Of a stretch of 64,000 bases of DNA, positions 23,901 to 35,149 are shown one piece after another; the first letter of the stretch is position 1, and each line of letters opens with the position of its first letter. The position numbers were made by a program, and so were the translations under genes. Below the pieces are notes generated by a model. That model was not told the DNA's origin, did not search any database, and worked only from the letters and a program-made list of their open reading frames with translations. This DNA is from Rosa chinensis. Lineage: Eukaryota; Streptophyta; Magnoliopsida; Rosales; Rosaceae. The stretch covers positions 65,056,397 through 65,120,396 of the forward strand of contig NC_037088.1 in the NCBI RefSeq assembly GCF_002994745.2, given 5' to 3'.

Positions 23901-24080
23901 AAGAGTATGTTATGAAAAAGTGTTGCTTTAGAAACGAAGAAAACTTCGTTCCTTGAACAAACTTTGGTGAAAGTCGTGAAACACCAATATCCCAAGAAGT
24001 CAAAAATTTGATTACAAGGAATCATCTGCATAATATGTAAACACAATCCTTAAACAATGACTCAGTAGCTCTGAAATTGT
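20920..24080. other. Non-coding and repeat-derived stretch
   Basis: No reliable exon is seen. Around 21940 the phrase 'cctagagggggtgaatagg' is one I associate with untranslated ends of plant retroelements. Near 22600 a short phrase ('gtaaa.tcatacccttaatt') is repeated. A minus-strand open frame at 23414-23728 ends its coding-like part at a GT after WNGVQ and could be an exon, but I do not recognise it. Confidence 0.35.
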
Positions 24081-24094
24081 AAACACAATCCTTA

Positions 24095-24590
24095 GACAAA
24101 ATACTTTTGAGTCCCACCCTATACAAGCCACTGTGAAATTGACAGTAGCATTAATGGGCACCTCATAACCATCCAAAATGATGTCTTGGGTGATTGCGTA
24201 TGGCAACACAAAGTGACCAGGTGGGTGACGCCTTAAGACCCTCCAAGATCACAGCCTTCAGATAAGGCATCTTCTGCAAGTCCTCCTCTTTCACCGCTTT
24301 TTTTTTTTTTTTTTTCACAACCCCTTTAATCTCTGCGAAAATGCGCTCTTGGACATGTGGGTACTTAACTATGTTGGCCATGATCCACTGCAATGCAGTG
24401 GATGTCGTAAGTGCCCGCACATAGAAACTCAGAACAAAGACTAACTATTTCGCCTTCCTCAAGTTTTCTCTTCTCCTCATGGAGCTGAAGAAATTCATCA
24501 TTTTGGTCCACCCTTGCTCAGCCTCTCCTGCTTTGCCTTACTTCGTGCTCGTATAAGAGGAATGAGGACGTCCTCTCGTGATGGGTCAGT
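24095..24590 (-). pseudogene. Cytochrome P450 relic, CYP89-like
   Basis: The minus strand carries in order [39 protein letters not shown], a damaged I-helix where [12 protein letters not shown] is interrupted by an extra base (AGTYDI), [20 protein letters not shown], a Lys-rich insertion from an A/T run, [18 protein letters not shown] and, after a 1-base shift, [18 protein letters not shown] and [13 protein letters not shown]. This matches the oxygen-binding and ExxR regions of plant CYP89-type P450s. The N-terminal half and the haem-binding Cys region are missing. It is a clear pseudogene. Confidence 0.85.
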
Positions 24591-24599
24591 CCCTCCTTA

Positions 24600-25515
24600 A
24601 TTGGAGGAGGAAATCCATGTGGTGGCTTACTACATGAGGCAGAGTCCAAACTACGTAGTTTGTGATAGTAGTGAATCCTCACTTGACAGATCAGTGAGAA
24701 GAAAATTCCTCTTCTACTACTGCCTCGAGGACGTAGGCACATTTGCCAAACCACGTTTAATTATTGTTGTGTCTTCTTTTGTTTATTTATTGCCATTGGA
24801 GCAAATCACACGAGAGGGGTGGGAAAAGTTAAATCCAATTATCCATTGGCCTCGTATTAAGGCGGCCCTTCTTTCCCAACATCTTGTTCTTTCCTGATTT
24901 TCAAGAGATGTTTCTTGTTCAACTTGAGAATGGATGTTATTATAGTTAAACGAAGAAAATGACGCCTGAAATTTTGTCCCAGATGCACAAAATTATCAGA
25001 AATACACGTGGTGAAATAATGAAACAATAAGAAGTCGTCAAGGAAGAAAAACACAAAAGCCTTGGAATCACAGTTGAGAGAAGACGAGAGTGGAGCCTGG
25101 GGAATGTATTATCTAGGAACTAGAATCATGAGTGATGTATTTAACACGAAAAGTGCTGAATCTGCTGAAGCCAGTAGTGCATGGTTTATGTTGAAGTTGC
25201 CATTCTGCAACTTCTGTTCCTGGGATATCTTACATACTTTCACAAATATGGATATAAATGGGATTATATGGAAGTCAGGTAATGGAATTGTTTTCTACTT
25301 TTGTGTTACAAATGGGGACTTTCGCCCACTGGGGAATACTCGATTTGAGGCTGCAATACAAATAGGCCTCAATGAGTTCCGTAAAGTTTTTCATAGGTCA
25401 AACGAACACCCCTTAACTAATAGATGCTAGTTAGTGATCATCTACTACACCCAGCCCCAGTCTAATTAAAAGAATTTAGGCTCCAGGCTCCAACTAACCC
25501 CAAAACTTCCTAAAT
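24600..25515. other. No supported gene
   Basis: A plus-strand frame of 122 codons at 25062-25430 is the longest here but has no recognised motif. A few residues before 24760 on the minus strand may be further P450 debris. The end of the CPSF100 pseudogene follows at 25522. Confidence 0.3.
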
Positions 25516-28500
25516 TGTTTCTCAAAGAAAATAAAAGTGCGAATAGAGATATTCCCGTATCTTGTAATAATCCTCACATGCTGGACCTTCATGTCCTTCA
25601 ATCACAACTTGCTGCGAACCAGCACCACCACCCTACAAAACAGACATAATTAAGCAAGTCGGGCTTTACATCCATTAGTCCATGCAATAAATGGCTGTTG
25701 TAGTTTGCAAAAATCCAGTATATAAATGCATGTGTTGCGTCACCTTATGGCTTGCATCCCCAACCTTGCGTATTCACATATTCACCACATCGCAAAGCCC
25801 CACCAGCAAATTCAACCTGTCAATTAAGGTCATCACTCATCAAACGACCATAGTTTTCAGAATACTATTTTGGAAGACCTTTATCTTAGATCTGGGCTTA
25901 AAAACACTAGGTAGAAATCATTTGTTATGTTACTGAGTGAGGAAATGCCTGAAAATGGTACCTGGACACCGTCATCAGCAAGAAATTGCTTTAAATCGGC
26001 CATTTTTAAGTCACTGACTAGGATTGGTTTGTGTGGGGAGCTAGGGTTGAGCAGGGTAGTAAAGACAGCATTTCGTCTTCTGTCTTCCCTACATAAGAAT
26101 CGAACCAAGCTGTATATTTACACCAAAATTGTTAGCAAGGATAAGATATAGACAACACTATACATCAAATCGTTACGAGGGATAAGATATAGACAACATA
26201 AGATAAATCTTGACACTTGAATGCTTACCTTCCTAAAGATTCTGTTACTCATGAGCCTCTCGGACAGTTGAACCTGCATTACAACATAATGGGAAATGGA
26301 GAGAATTGTGATTTCTGAGTCACAGATCAACAAAACAGAAAGAAATTCTGGTATTACTTTATAAGCACATAAAACAGATGTGACATCAATTGTTTCTTCA
26401 AGTTGAGGAGCATATACATGAGAGCAAACATATTTCAAGCAGTGTTGCTTCAAATATTCAGTGGCCTCAGCTGTTCCATGAACCAAAACCTTCAAGAAAA
26501 AAAGTATATACCATAACTATAAGTTAATCTCATATCAAATAAGTAAAACCAAAATATCTGGAAAAAAAATAAATTCTTAAAAAGAGTTATAGATTTACCA
26601 TGAGCACATTTCTAGAGCTGATAAGATGAAAAAGAGTTTAGACAATTAACTAAACAGCCATCTGATTCCAGTTAATCTACTTCCAGTACATGATATTTGG
26701 CAATCGTAATGGACAATCTGGAATTGTACCAAAAGAGGGAAAAAAAAAAGTCTAGAATTATATCGTACACGAGAAGAGAAGAGTCCCTCACCGCCATTAT
26801 TGGTACAACCCAAGAAAGTAAGTAGATAAAACCACTCGAGGGTTTTCTTTTGGTCTAAAGAATTTTATCATGTCATAGCTCCACAGGGGAAAATAAAACG
26901 AAAAAGCCGAGTTTTAACATGTAACAGGCCATCATCATGCACATAATTACATAACTAATATGATCATTGCATGCTGGGGTGGAGGTATACAAGATGAACA
27001 AAACCTTTAAGACAATAAACATAATATATCAACAACCTACAATTAACGATACGTACTTATCATTTCTCTTTTTGGCAGGGTAATTAATGAAAGCTTGATT
27101 GGGTAATTATTAAAGCAGAAGACACAAAACAACTCAATCCATTCTGAAAAAAGTTTGGGTGAAAATAAAAGTAAAGCACAGAAAAGCATTACCGTACAAA
27201 CTTTAGAGAAGCCATATGGGAAAGAATCGATTTAAGTATTTGACAGATCTCGCATCAGAACGGCCCTCAAAGTCCATATATATCAGTAAACACTTCACTG
27301 GTACCTGCATTAGATGGAAAATAAACACCAATATACAACTTAGTTGCAGAGAATATCAAGAATAGTAAATTATAAACTAATTTAACAGGCATCAACTTAC
27401 AGTCAATTCACTTGACACAACTTTCGAAGGCCTTGAGTCGAGTATTAAACTAGCAGAGGCTTCATCAATTTTTCCATCCATATCACCTCCAACCTAAGAT
27501 GGATGATGAGACTTAAATGTAGCACACAGACATAAACTGCAGAGTGATACTTATAAATCTATGTTTCACACTCTAAGGAACGTTTGGCATACAGAAGCAT
27601 GGAAAAGTTTCTTTTGATAAATCAAAATAACCGGAAAAAAAGGAAATCACATGATGACTGTTGACTAACATTTACTCAAAAGACTCGAGAAGAAACCAGT
27701 AATGGGTGAAGTTTATAAGAGCTCATAAAAGAACTTCACTATGACTCATGTCAAGTGCCTTCAAAAATAGGCCAAGATGCAACTTTCCGCACGGACTAGA
27801 TTTTTGAGATTGAATGGACACCTGTTGCTCTGATGCAGGACAAGTAGCAAAAGAACTGCAATACTAGAGTTTATTTGCAGCAGTCTCAATTGTTAGAAAG
27901 ACAAGGGATTTAGAATAAGAAACTGAGGAAGAGAAGGGATAGAACTACCAGCATCACACCAGTAGGGTTTCTACTTTCTAGGCATCACACCCAGAGAACT
28001 TAGGCATCACACCAGTAGGGTTTCTATTCTTCATCATGCTCTCTTCCACTCTTCTTTTCCCTCTTCTATTTCTCTACATCCTTTCTCTCTCCATTGGTGC
28101 AGCACAGTTAGAAATGAGAAGATTGAGCAAGAAACCTATCTATATCTCTACCTTCTTTCCCTCAGCCCGCAACATTTCTTTTTCTTCAGTCAGATGGAAA
28201 ACTTAGCCAATAGGTTCCACTTTCCGCTCAAATTGTCAATTCCTTCACTTTGTGAAACCCCAAAACATCTCCACCCCATATAAAATATATTAAACCTCAA
28301 GAAATTGACAAAATGAGCAATACTAAATATTCCTCATCCAAGTTTTCACTCTGAAGCTGAATAATTAAAATTTAGAAAATAATAATCAAACGTTGCACAA
28401 ATCAATAATCAGATATTTCTCAATAAAAACTCACAAGCGCTGCTCCTTGGTTCATGTCTTCATCCTTGATAACATAATCGTCCGGATTTATGACTGTGAA

Positions 28501-28624
28501 GTCATCCCACTCAGAATTATTTTCATAGAAGGGAAACATACGGCAACACTGGTAGGAGGAGTAAATCCATCGATTAAAATGTCTCTGCATCCACCACCAC
28601 GTGGAGCCACTGCTATAACATAGA

Positions 28625-29130
28625 ATCAGAAAAGCTCATTATATACACCATACATGAGATGTAATCAGTGTAATTTTATACTGTATATAATCTTGGAAAA
28701 GAAAACTAAAATACATCTCAACGTATAATTCCTATCATAGCATCAATCTTCAATTCTTTACAGACAGAAAATCTAAATAAATTGTGGAAATGCACTTTGA
28801 TGAAAATGATCCTAGAGCACAATGGAAGAATACTTAGCTTCAAAGGTCAGCCAAACAATGAGTTCATTTGAAACAATTGCTAACTAGACAATCATATGGA
28901 TAGATGACTGCAACAAAATATACAAGTATATAAGCTTTAACGAGGACAATTTCCAATGTGAACTACATTTGACAAACTAAGGAAACTTATCACCTCCACA
29001 CTGGAACCAAACATTTTTAGTTTATGAATAATCATCCACATAGTTCCAAGTATACAAGTAAAAAGGTAAAAAGAAACGCCATATATAATAATGCAGATGA
29101 AAAGATCTCGCAAGGAAAATTTCAGCTGAC
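28625..29130. other. Intron of the CPSF100 pseudogene
   Basis: This is ordinary AT-rich intron sequence leading into two transposon insertions (a SINE at 29161 and a MULE at 29390) that together expand this intron to about 2.3 kb. Confidence 0.5.
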
Positions 29131-29160
29131 AAAGTAACAATGAGATAAATAACGATTTGG

Positions 29161-29250
29161 GTGTGTGTGTTTGGTGTGGTGGTAAGGCTTTGGTCCCATA
29201 TATAAGAGGTCAGGAGTTCGAGCCCTATCAAGGGTGGGAATGGGGTGGGG

Positions 29251-29287
<37 letters not shown>
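29161..29287 (+). mobile_element. tRNA-derived SINE with 17-bp target duplication
   Basis: The body begins 'gtgtgtgtgtttggtgtggt', contains an A-box-like 'tggtggtaaggc' and a B-box 'gagttcgagccc', and ends in a poly(A) of about 25. It is flanked by GATAAATAACGATTTGG (29144-29160) and GATATATAACGATTTGG (29288-29304), a 17-bp duplication with one mismatch. At 127 bp it is a complete short interspersed element on the plus strand, inside a CPSF100 intron. Confidence 0.9.
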
Positions 29288-30179
29288 GATATATAACGAT
29301 TTGGTGCTCTTATAGAATATTTCCAAATAAAGAAGGGTATCTTGAATGCTTACAAATATCTTTCGAAAAGTGCAGATCATTATAATAAGATGGGACTGTG
29401 ACCACTTACCCAATTTTAGGCAAAAAATTGCCCACTTACTCCACCAAGAGTTTTTTAACCTCGTTTACCCAATCCAACAGTATTTGACAGTATTACCCTT
29501 ATTTTAATTTATAAATTACACTCATATTTCTCTTTCTCTCTCTCTCTCACAGACTCTCTCTCTCTCCCCTCCCCTCTGCGATTTATTCTCTCTCTCTCCT
29601 TCCCCCTCACCGAATTCTTCTCTCACCGGAGACTGACTCCGGCAACGCCGTCATTCCGCCATCCCCGCCGCGCCAAATTAAAGCGCCGCCTCCTCCAAGC
29701 AATTTGATCCCCAGCTTGGATCTGTGAAACCCAGTCCAGATCGGATCAGTCCGATCCGATGCGATCCAGGCCGCCACAGATCCGACGTCGCCCGGCAACC
29801 CTCGAACCTGCACCTCCAAGCCATTCCACCGATGAGTACAGCGAGGCAGCAAACCAAACCCAACTACCAACTCGATCTTCCCCTTCCAGCCAGCCACCGT
29901 GATCTCATCGATCGGAACAACCATGTCAATCCAGGAACCCCGGCCTCGCACCAAACCCACACGTAGTCCACAAGGCCCGTCCGCCAATCCGACACCGATC
30001 CCAACCCGATTTGCCCACGCCCCGACAACTCCTCCACCTGCCTCACACTCTGGTGGGTGCCCAGAGCAATTTCTGGGTGCCCATATCACTAGGGGGCAAT
30101 AAAGCCTTAATCAGCTTCTTGCAATTTCAGACATTGTGATTATATATTTGGGTCAATTGGATATGTAAACTTGACTTGT

Positions 30180-30605
30180 ATTGATCGGAATTATGTTTAT
30201 TGGAGGGGAGTAATATAATTATTGGGAGGCAGTAGATACATTATTGGCCCCCAGTAGACTTTGATACGAAGGACAGGGATCACTATAGTGTGGTGTTTTG
30301 ATAAGTTACATGTTGTTTTCTGTGTATTAAAGTCAAATTATCTGTGAATCCTACAAAAATGTGCATTTTTGGTGGTCTATTGGGAGGCAGTAGAGACATT
30401 GGACTTTGTATTGGGGGGCAATAATATGATTATTAGGAACCAATAATATGATTATAAATTGATCAATTGTGCCTGTAGTGTATTCATTTTGGTTTTGGGA
30501 GTTCATACAATTCATTGGACGGCAATAATATGATTTTTGGGAGGCAATAATATGATTATTGAGGGGCAATAATGTGATTACTGGGGGGCAATAATATGGT
30601 TACTG
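30180..30605 (+). repeat. Short 'gggcaataatatgatta' repeats inside the MULE
   Basis: Variants of a 23-26-base unit, 'ggggcaataatatgattatt', occur about eight times with drifting spacing. They are interspersed with 'gggaggcagtaga' forms. They lie wholly inside the Mutator-like element. Confidence 0.75.
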
Positions 30606-30614
30606 GATATTATT

Positions 30615-30722
30615 AGTGACCGGTCGCCGGAATCCGGTCACCGGTCGTCGAAATCCGGTCACCGGTCGTCAGATTCCGATCACCGTTCGCCGGATTCCGA
30701 TCACCGGTCGCCGGAGGCCGGC
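30615..30722 (+). repeat. 22-base GC-rich tandem repeat inside the MULE
   Basis: About five head-to-tail copies of 'accggtcgccggaatccggt' plus 'c', each with one or two changes. It is the sharpest GC-rich block within this element and next to its 3' terminal repeat. Confidence 0.8.
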
Positions 30723-33035
30723 AAGGTGGAGGATGACTTCTCTCTCTAAGTGAAAAAGAAGGAGAGGGCAAAAAAGTCTCAAAAAAAAATAAAAAAGAAT
30801 TAATTGGGTAAAGGGGAAATAATCCCTTAGAGTGTTTTGGGTAAATGGGGTTAAAAAACAGTTGGTGGAGTAAGTGGGCAATTTTTAGCTTAAAATCGGG
30901 TAAATGATCATTTTCCCTTATAATAAGTTTATGATTACTATCATTTTTAACGTACCATCTGGCAAAGACTCTGCATTGCTAGTATCAATAACCAGTGGAT
31001 CACTCATGCTGACATCAGCCCCATGAGAAGCTTTTAACTCCTCCTCTTTTAACCAGACTAGCCTTTAGCGCTTCTTCCTTTTTAATTCTGTTCTGCTCTT
31101 CTTCATAAGCAATTAGCTCTTCTCCAACCTCTTGGACATGGTAACCTTAACAGCTTTTGGAGGCGGGTCTGCCTGAAGCATACGAGCTAACGTGCCAAAC
31201 TACATAAGCAGCTGAAGGTGTCAATGTATATATTAATGCAGAAAAATACATATAGAATAATAGTGCTAATCATATCATTAGCCAAAAAAGGGAGAATGCC
31301 TCGCAAGGATTTTACAGATTTTACCTGAATTCGTTCTGTAAAAAGCACAAGATTCTTGGCATCAGTTGCCCATTCGACAAATATATTGTGAGAAAAACCC
31401 GCTTCCAAACTGGCCATGGATGCTAAAACAACCTGTATGGGAATGCAAATGTCAACATCATTCAAACTGATAGGAATCATAAAGATAAATACTTCACAAA
31501 GTATATATGGTATACCTTTGGGCCTTCCGGAGCATTGTCAAGTTTGCTCTTGTTAACAAGAAGTTTCACACGCCTGCAGCATTGGCATATATACATATAA
31601 GTGGGTGTTTTTGGTTCAGCAAAAGTGGTTTCTTATACTATATAAAACCAGTGATTCAAAATTTCAAACTGTCTGGGGGTACACAAGTACTGTATATAAG
31701 ACCACTTACTTCAAAATAAAAGCATTGTCTCGTGTTGTCTCAAAGGACTTTGCCATTGCATCACTCATCCACTCAAGGAAGCTTTTGACATAATCAATTG
31801 TGCTAGAAGCAACATACGTTAGGAAATAGATGGGAAAGGGCAAACTTTCCTTGTTCCAACACTGCAATCAAGGGGAAGAACCAATATCAGCAATTGGAAT
31901 ACTTGATGACTCAGGCTAGATAACTGTATTGTCAACAAGAACTAAAACTGCCATTATCTTTTCCCTAGCAACCGATTCCAATATTTGAAGAAGTTCTAAA
32001 ACTCACCCAGAGGTATCAACAGGTAGTGAAACATTTCCCTGAGATCGTAGAGTCTTCTTTTAGTCCCTGAAAAAAAGAAAAATCAAGGGATAAGAAAAAT
32101 AAAATCACATGCATTGAAACAGTATATAATCTTATGATCTGTACGCATGTTTCATTGTTCATTACATTCATGTTTGATGTTTTAGTGACAGGAAGAAGGG
32201 AATAACAACGGCAGGACATTTGGCAAACATGAAGAATATTCTAGACAACAATTTTCAAGACGAAAAACACAATGTGCCTAAAATTCGTCGTCTATTGGGA
32301 GCTCAAAGTACCTATAAATTCTCTGTCCTTATGGCGTCTATAAGGCTGATTGTTCAAAGCATTATAGGCTTCTGTTATTAGAACAGCAGGCCGCACAAAC
32401 GATGACTGATTAATTCCATTCAAATGCCTGAAAAATTTCACAGCATGAAGCAGTTTAATCCTCTTTATAAATACTCATCACTATATACACACTTGTACGA
32501 ATTTGAATTTGAATTTGAAGCACGGCAGGTAGTTGAAGTAAGAGCAAGCACTTACTTTTCTTTTCGATGGTTGAAGTCCACAGCATATATAACATCCTCT
32601 CCATCCTTAGTTATCTTCCACACAACAGATGCCCAGCCACATGAGGCGAGATTACAATTCCCTCTCCTTTTCCTACACAAACACACACGCACTTACCAGT
32701 AAGATGATGACATTTTTGGAAAGCAGAAATCGAACTCCGAAACTCGCTGCAAACTCAACACCAACCAAACCTTCAGTCACTACTTTCTCCACACACCTGG
32801 CGTTGCATACACACACAATTTTCAAACCAGAAACCCTACCTTGCGGGAGAGGTATTGATCGGCGAGGCCGAGGTGTTTCGCGGCGTAGGGAAGCGCGTCG
32901 AGGTGGAATGTGTTGGGATGTGATAAGAGGACGGCGTCTACAGTGGAAGCGACACTGCAAACACCGGAATTAGAATTAGGTCAGTGAAAAAGTGTGGAGG
33001 AGAGAATAGGAAGGAGAATGGGAGAGATTGAAGAA

Positions 33036-33089
33036 GAAGAAGAGAGAAGGACCTGGAGAGAGGTTGGAGGAGGGAGGGGTCGAAGTGGT
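33036..33089 (-). repeat. 54-bp duplication, copy 1 (CPSF100 exon 1 end)
   Basis: This segment holds the end of CPSF100 exon 1 and its splice donor (CCAG|gtcc on the minus strand). It recurs at 34943-34996 with only a few changes. The homology stops at the same point, 'gtcgaagtgg', beyond which copy 1 runs into unrelated AT-rich DNA. Confidence 0.85.
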
Positions 33090-33901
33090 TTTTATTTTTA
33101 TTTTTAATGATTCATTTCTACAATTGTTTTTTATTTGTTCTTGCACCGCATTACTTGAATAAAACCAAACAGGTTTTATTTTTTTTAATAAACTAAATTA
33201 TATGAAATTGAATGAAAAATATTTTCACCTTCATAGACATTATATTAAAATTTTAAAATAGATATCATCACTTTAATTTATAAAGTGAAGTTGAATTACT
33301 GTTAGTTGCTCTTTTTTATTTTTTACAACCGTACAACAAATTTCAAAATACATAAGAGTGCATGATCGAACGACATGCCAACAAAAATAGTGAGATCACT
33401 TTGTTTTTGTAGTAGAGATTATTAGCGCAATATGATTGATTCAGGTCAAAACAAGGATCAAGTGACTCCTATATATTTTTAGCATAGGCATTTTGCCTCA
33501 CAATCATCTTACCAAATGGTTTGTAGATAAATTTATTTTTCCTCTTTATTATTAGTTTTCGAATGCGTATATTTCTTCTTATCCCATGAATAAGTTAGAC
33601 CACACTACCATGCACATAAAATTTATATGGCATGAAGAATCAAAGATGAAAATCATTAGATTCCACATGTTACCATATATTCAGGTAGTCGTATGCAAAG
33701 TAAAAAGTTAGCCACACCCGCGTCGTTCTGACCTTGATAAAAGCAATCAACCCTATTTAAGTTTACATATCATTAGGAGTATCTAAATTAGGCCTCATCA
33801 AAAAGCCTGCGGATCAAGTGGTCCGATGGAGACCCGCCGGCCCATTAAAAAGCCCGTCTCGGTGGGTAGTGGGCCGGCCCGCAAAAACCCGTAAAATATA
33901 T

Positions 33902-33934
<33 letters not shown>

Positions 33935-34176
33935 TTATATATATAAGTAGATATGTGTTTGTGTTTATAAATATATATATATATAGACACATATAGATAT
34001 ATATTTGTGTGTGTTTATATATATGTGTGTGTGTTATATATATATATATATATATAACACACACAAATATATATATCTATATGTGTATATATATATAGAG
34101 AGATATATATATATATAGACACATATAGATATATATATATATATATATTTGTGTGTGTGTTTATATATATATATAA

Positions 34177-34207
<31 letters not shown>

Positions 34208-34942
34208 GATATATATATCTATAGTGTGTGTGTGTGTGTGTTTATAAATATATATATATATGACTATGTGTGTGTGTGTGTGGAAGTTTTTATACTTCTA
34301 TATAAAATATGTGCTAATGTGCATATATATATTCTACATATCGGTTGACCAATCCGATCGGATTCGAAAATATGGTGAAATTGGCTAAATTTTTTACCAC
34401 ACTCATAATTTATTGTAATAAACTCATCCAACGGTCGGTTTTTCCTTTTTCTTTGAATTGATAGGGGTTGCTCTTTGGAGTGTATGATATATAAATATAG
34501 GTTTATAAGAGTAACTACGTTTGACCTAGTTGATCGAATTCGAAACGAGAACCAAATTGGCTGGATTTTCTACAACCACCATAAAACATTACAATCTCTC
34601 CATCGAGCGGTTGGTTTCTCCGAATTCATTGTCCACTTCATTGTTGCTTTAGAATGAACTTAAACAATTTAAATGCAATGTATAAGTCATACAACTTTAG
34701 AAATAAAATTGGTATAGTCCAATGTGTTTGTAATTTAAATTAATTTTTTTTATCTTATGTCCACACACATCCATCGATGGAATATATACAAATGTGATGT
34801 GAAAAAATAAGTACGTTTTGCGGTTGTCACGCCATCGGTCAACCAATAAAACATATAAGTGACTACGGTTGACCAATCCGATCGGATTCGAAAATATGGT
34901 GAAATTGGCTAAATTTTTTACCACACTTATAATTTATCGTAA
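33090..34942. mobile_element. Inserted block splitting CPSF100 exon 1
   Basis: About 1.85 kb of unrelated DNA separates the two copies of the exon 1 end. It includes an AT-rich 700 bases, a GC-rich segment at 33790-33890 with 'aaaaagcc' and 'gggccggcccgc' phrases like those at the ends of plant hAT-type MITEs, a compound GT/AT microsatellite, and two direct copies of a ~80-base unit (34341-34420 and 34866-34942, 'ggttgaccaatccgatcgga'). No transposase is visible and I could not assign it to a superfamily. Confidence 0.5.
33905..34330. repeat. Compound (GT)n/(TA)n microsatellite
   Basis: Alternating runs of GT, TA and 'atatag' extend over about 420 bases with several perfect stretches of 8-14 dinucleotides. 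Purely low-complexity; frames across it are meaningless. Confidence 0.95.
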
Positions 34943-35037
34943 TAAGAAGAGAGAAGGACCCGGAGAGAGGTTGGAGGAGGAAGGGGTCGAAGTGGTCGTT
35001 CCAGCCACAATCGATGAGGAAGTTGAAGCCGTCGATG
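34943..35037 (-). pseudogene. CPSF100: Detached CPSF100 exon 1 fragment
   Basis: On the minus strand the sequence encodes LVYIDGFNFLIDCGWNDHFD and continues PFLLQPLSG, the N-terminal metallo-beta-lactamase-like core of CPSF100. It contains the part of exon 1 that is missing at 33089 plus a second copy of the exon end. The splice donor has changed from CCAG|gt to CCGGgt. The first ~20 residues are lost where an unrelated repeat begins at 35040. Confidence 0.9.
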
Positions 35038-35044
35038 TAGACTA

Positions 35045-35145
35045 AGGCCCAGTTTGAGACTGCTGTGCTGTGAGAGGAAGCACTTCCGAACTTGCTGTGA
35101 GAGGAAGCACTTCCGAACCTGCTGTGAGAGGAAGCAGCTGAGGTG
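35045..35145 (+). repeat. Tandem repeat, ~28-base unit in a MITE-like end
   Basis: 'tgctgtgagaggaagcactt' plus 'ccgaac' is repeated nearly three times after the phrase 'ggcccagtttgagactgctg'. The arrangement is that of a short non-autonomous transposon end. It abuts the CPSF100 fragment and probably removed its 5' part. Confidence 0.65.
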
Positions 35146-35149
35146 TTTG

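Larger units (their letters stand above)
29390..30918. mobile_element. Mutator-like element, non-autonomous, GC-rich interior
   Basis: The ends form terminal inverted repeats of about 75 bases ('cacttacccaattttag..' against the inverse of '..aaaatcgggtaaatgatc', sharing 'aattgcccacttactccacc'). A 9-bp target duplication, TATAATAAG, lies at 29381-29389 and 30919-30927. The interior has a (CT)n-rich patch, a GC-rich ~450-base segment (29640-30090), a run of ~24-base 'ggggcaataatatgattatt' repeats at 30180-30605 and a ~22-base 'accggtcgccggaatccggt' array at 30615-30720. No transposase is seen. A GC-rich block of this kind could be captured host DNA (Pack-MULE) or 5'-leader-like sequence; its origin is unknown. 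Confidence 0.9.
25522..33088 (-). pseudogene. CPSF100: CPSF100 (cleavage and polyadenylation factor) pseudogene
   Basis: Exons matching plant CPSF100, the inactive metallo-beta-lactamase partner in pre-mRNA 3'-end cleavage, lie in order on the minus strand: ~33088-33055 (HFDPSLLQPLS), 32954-32840, ~32770-32715, ~32660-32568, 32427-32312, ~32067-31973, 31861-31710, 31573-31516, 31432-31325, 31199-30956, 28612-28435, 27493-27401, 27304-27193, 26490-26358, 26273-26229, ~26090-25962, 25816-~25740 and 25632-25522 (ends EYLYSHFYFL, then TGA). Several exons are still perfect, e.g. VVLASMASLEAGFSHNIFVE. Lesions: about 20 residues lost between AKHLGL and DQYLS; a frameshift at GHLL; CGA to TGA in DTSG*VLELL; a 10-base loss after VTMSKR; 1-base loss at TSVA; an insertion at RSVK; a deletion before HKPILVS; and a missing 5' start. 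Transcription may persist, but no full protein can be made. Confidence 0.93.

Noticed and set aside
25062..25430. 122-codon plus-strand open frame as a gene
   Set aside because: No recognised motif, no splice context, and it lies between a P450 relic and a pseudogene; length alone is weak evidence.
29607..30102. 160-codon minus-strand and other frames in the GC-rich MULE interior
   Set aside because: Long frames are expected by chance in GC-rich DNA; no domain was recognised, so it is reported only as element cargo.
33798..34348. Open frames across the microsatellite
   Set aside because: They consist of Tyr/Ile/His/Thr runs created by GT and TA dinucleotides.
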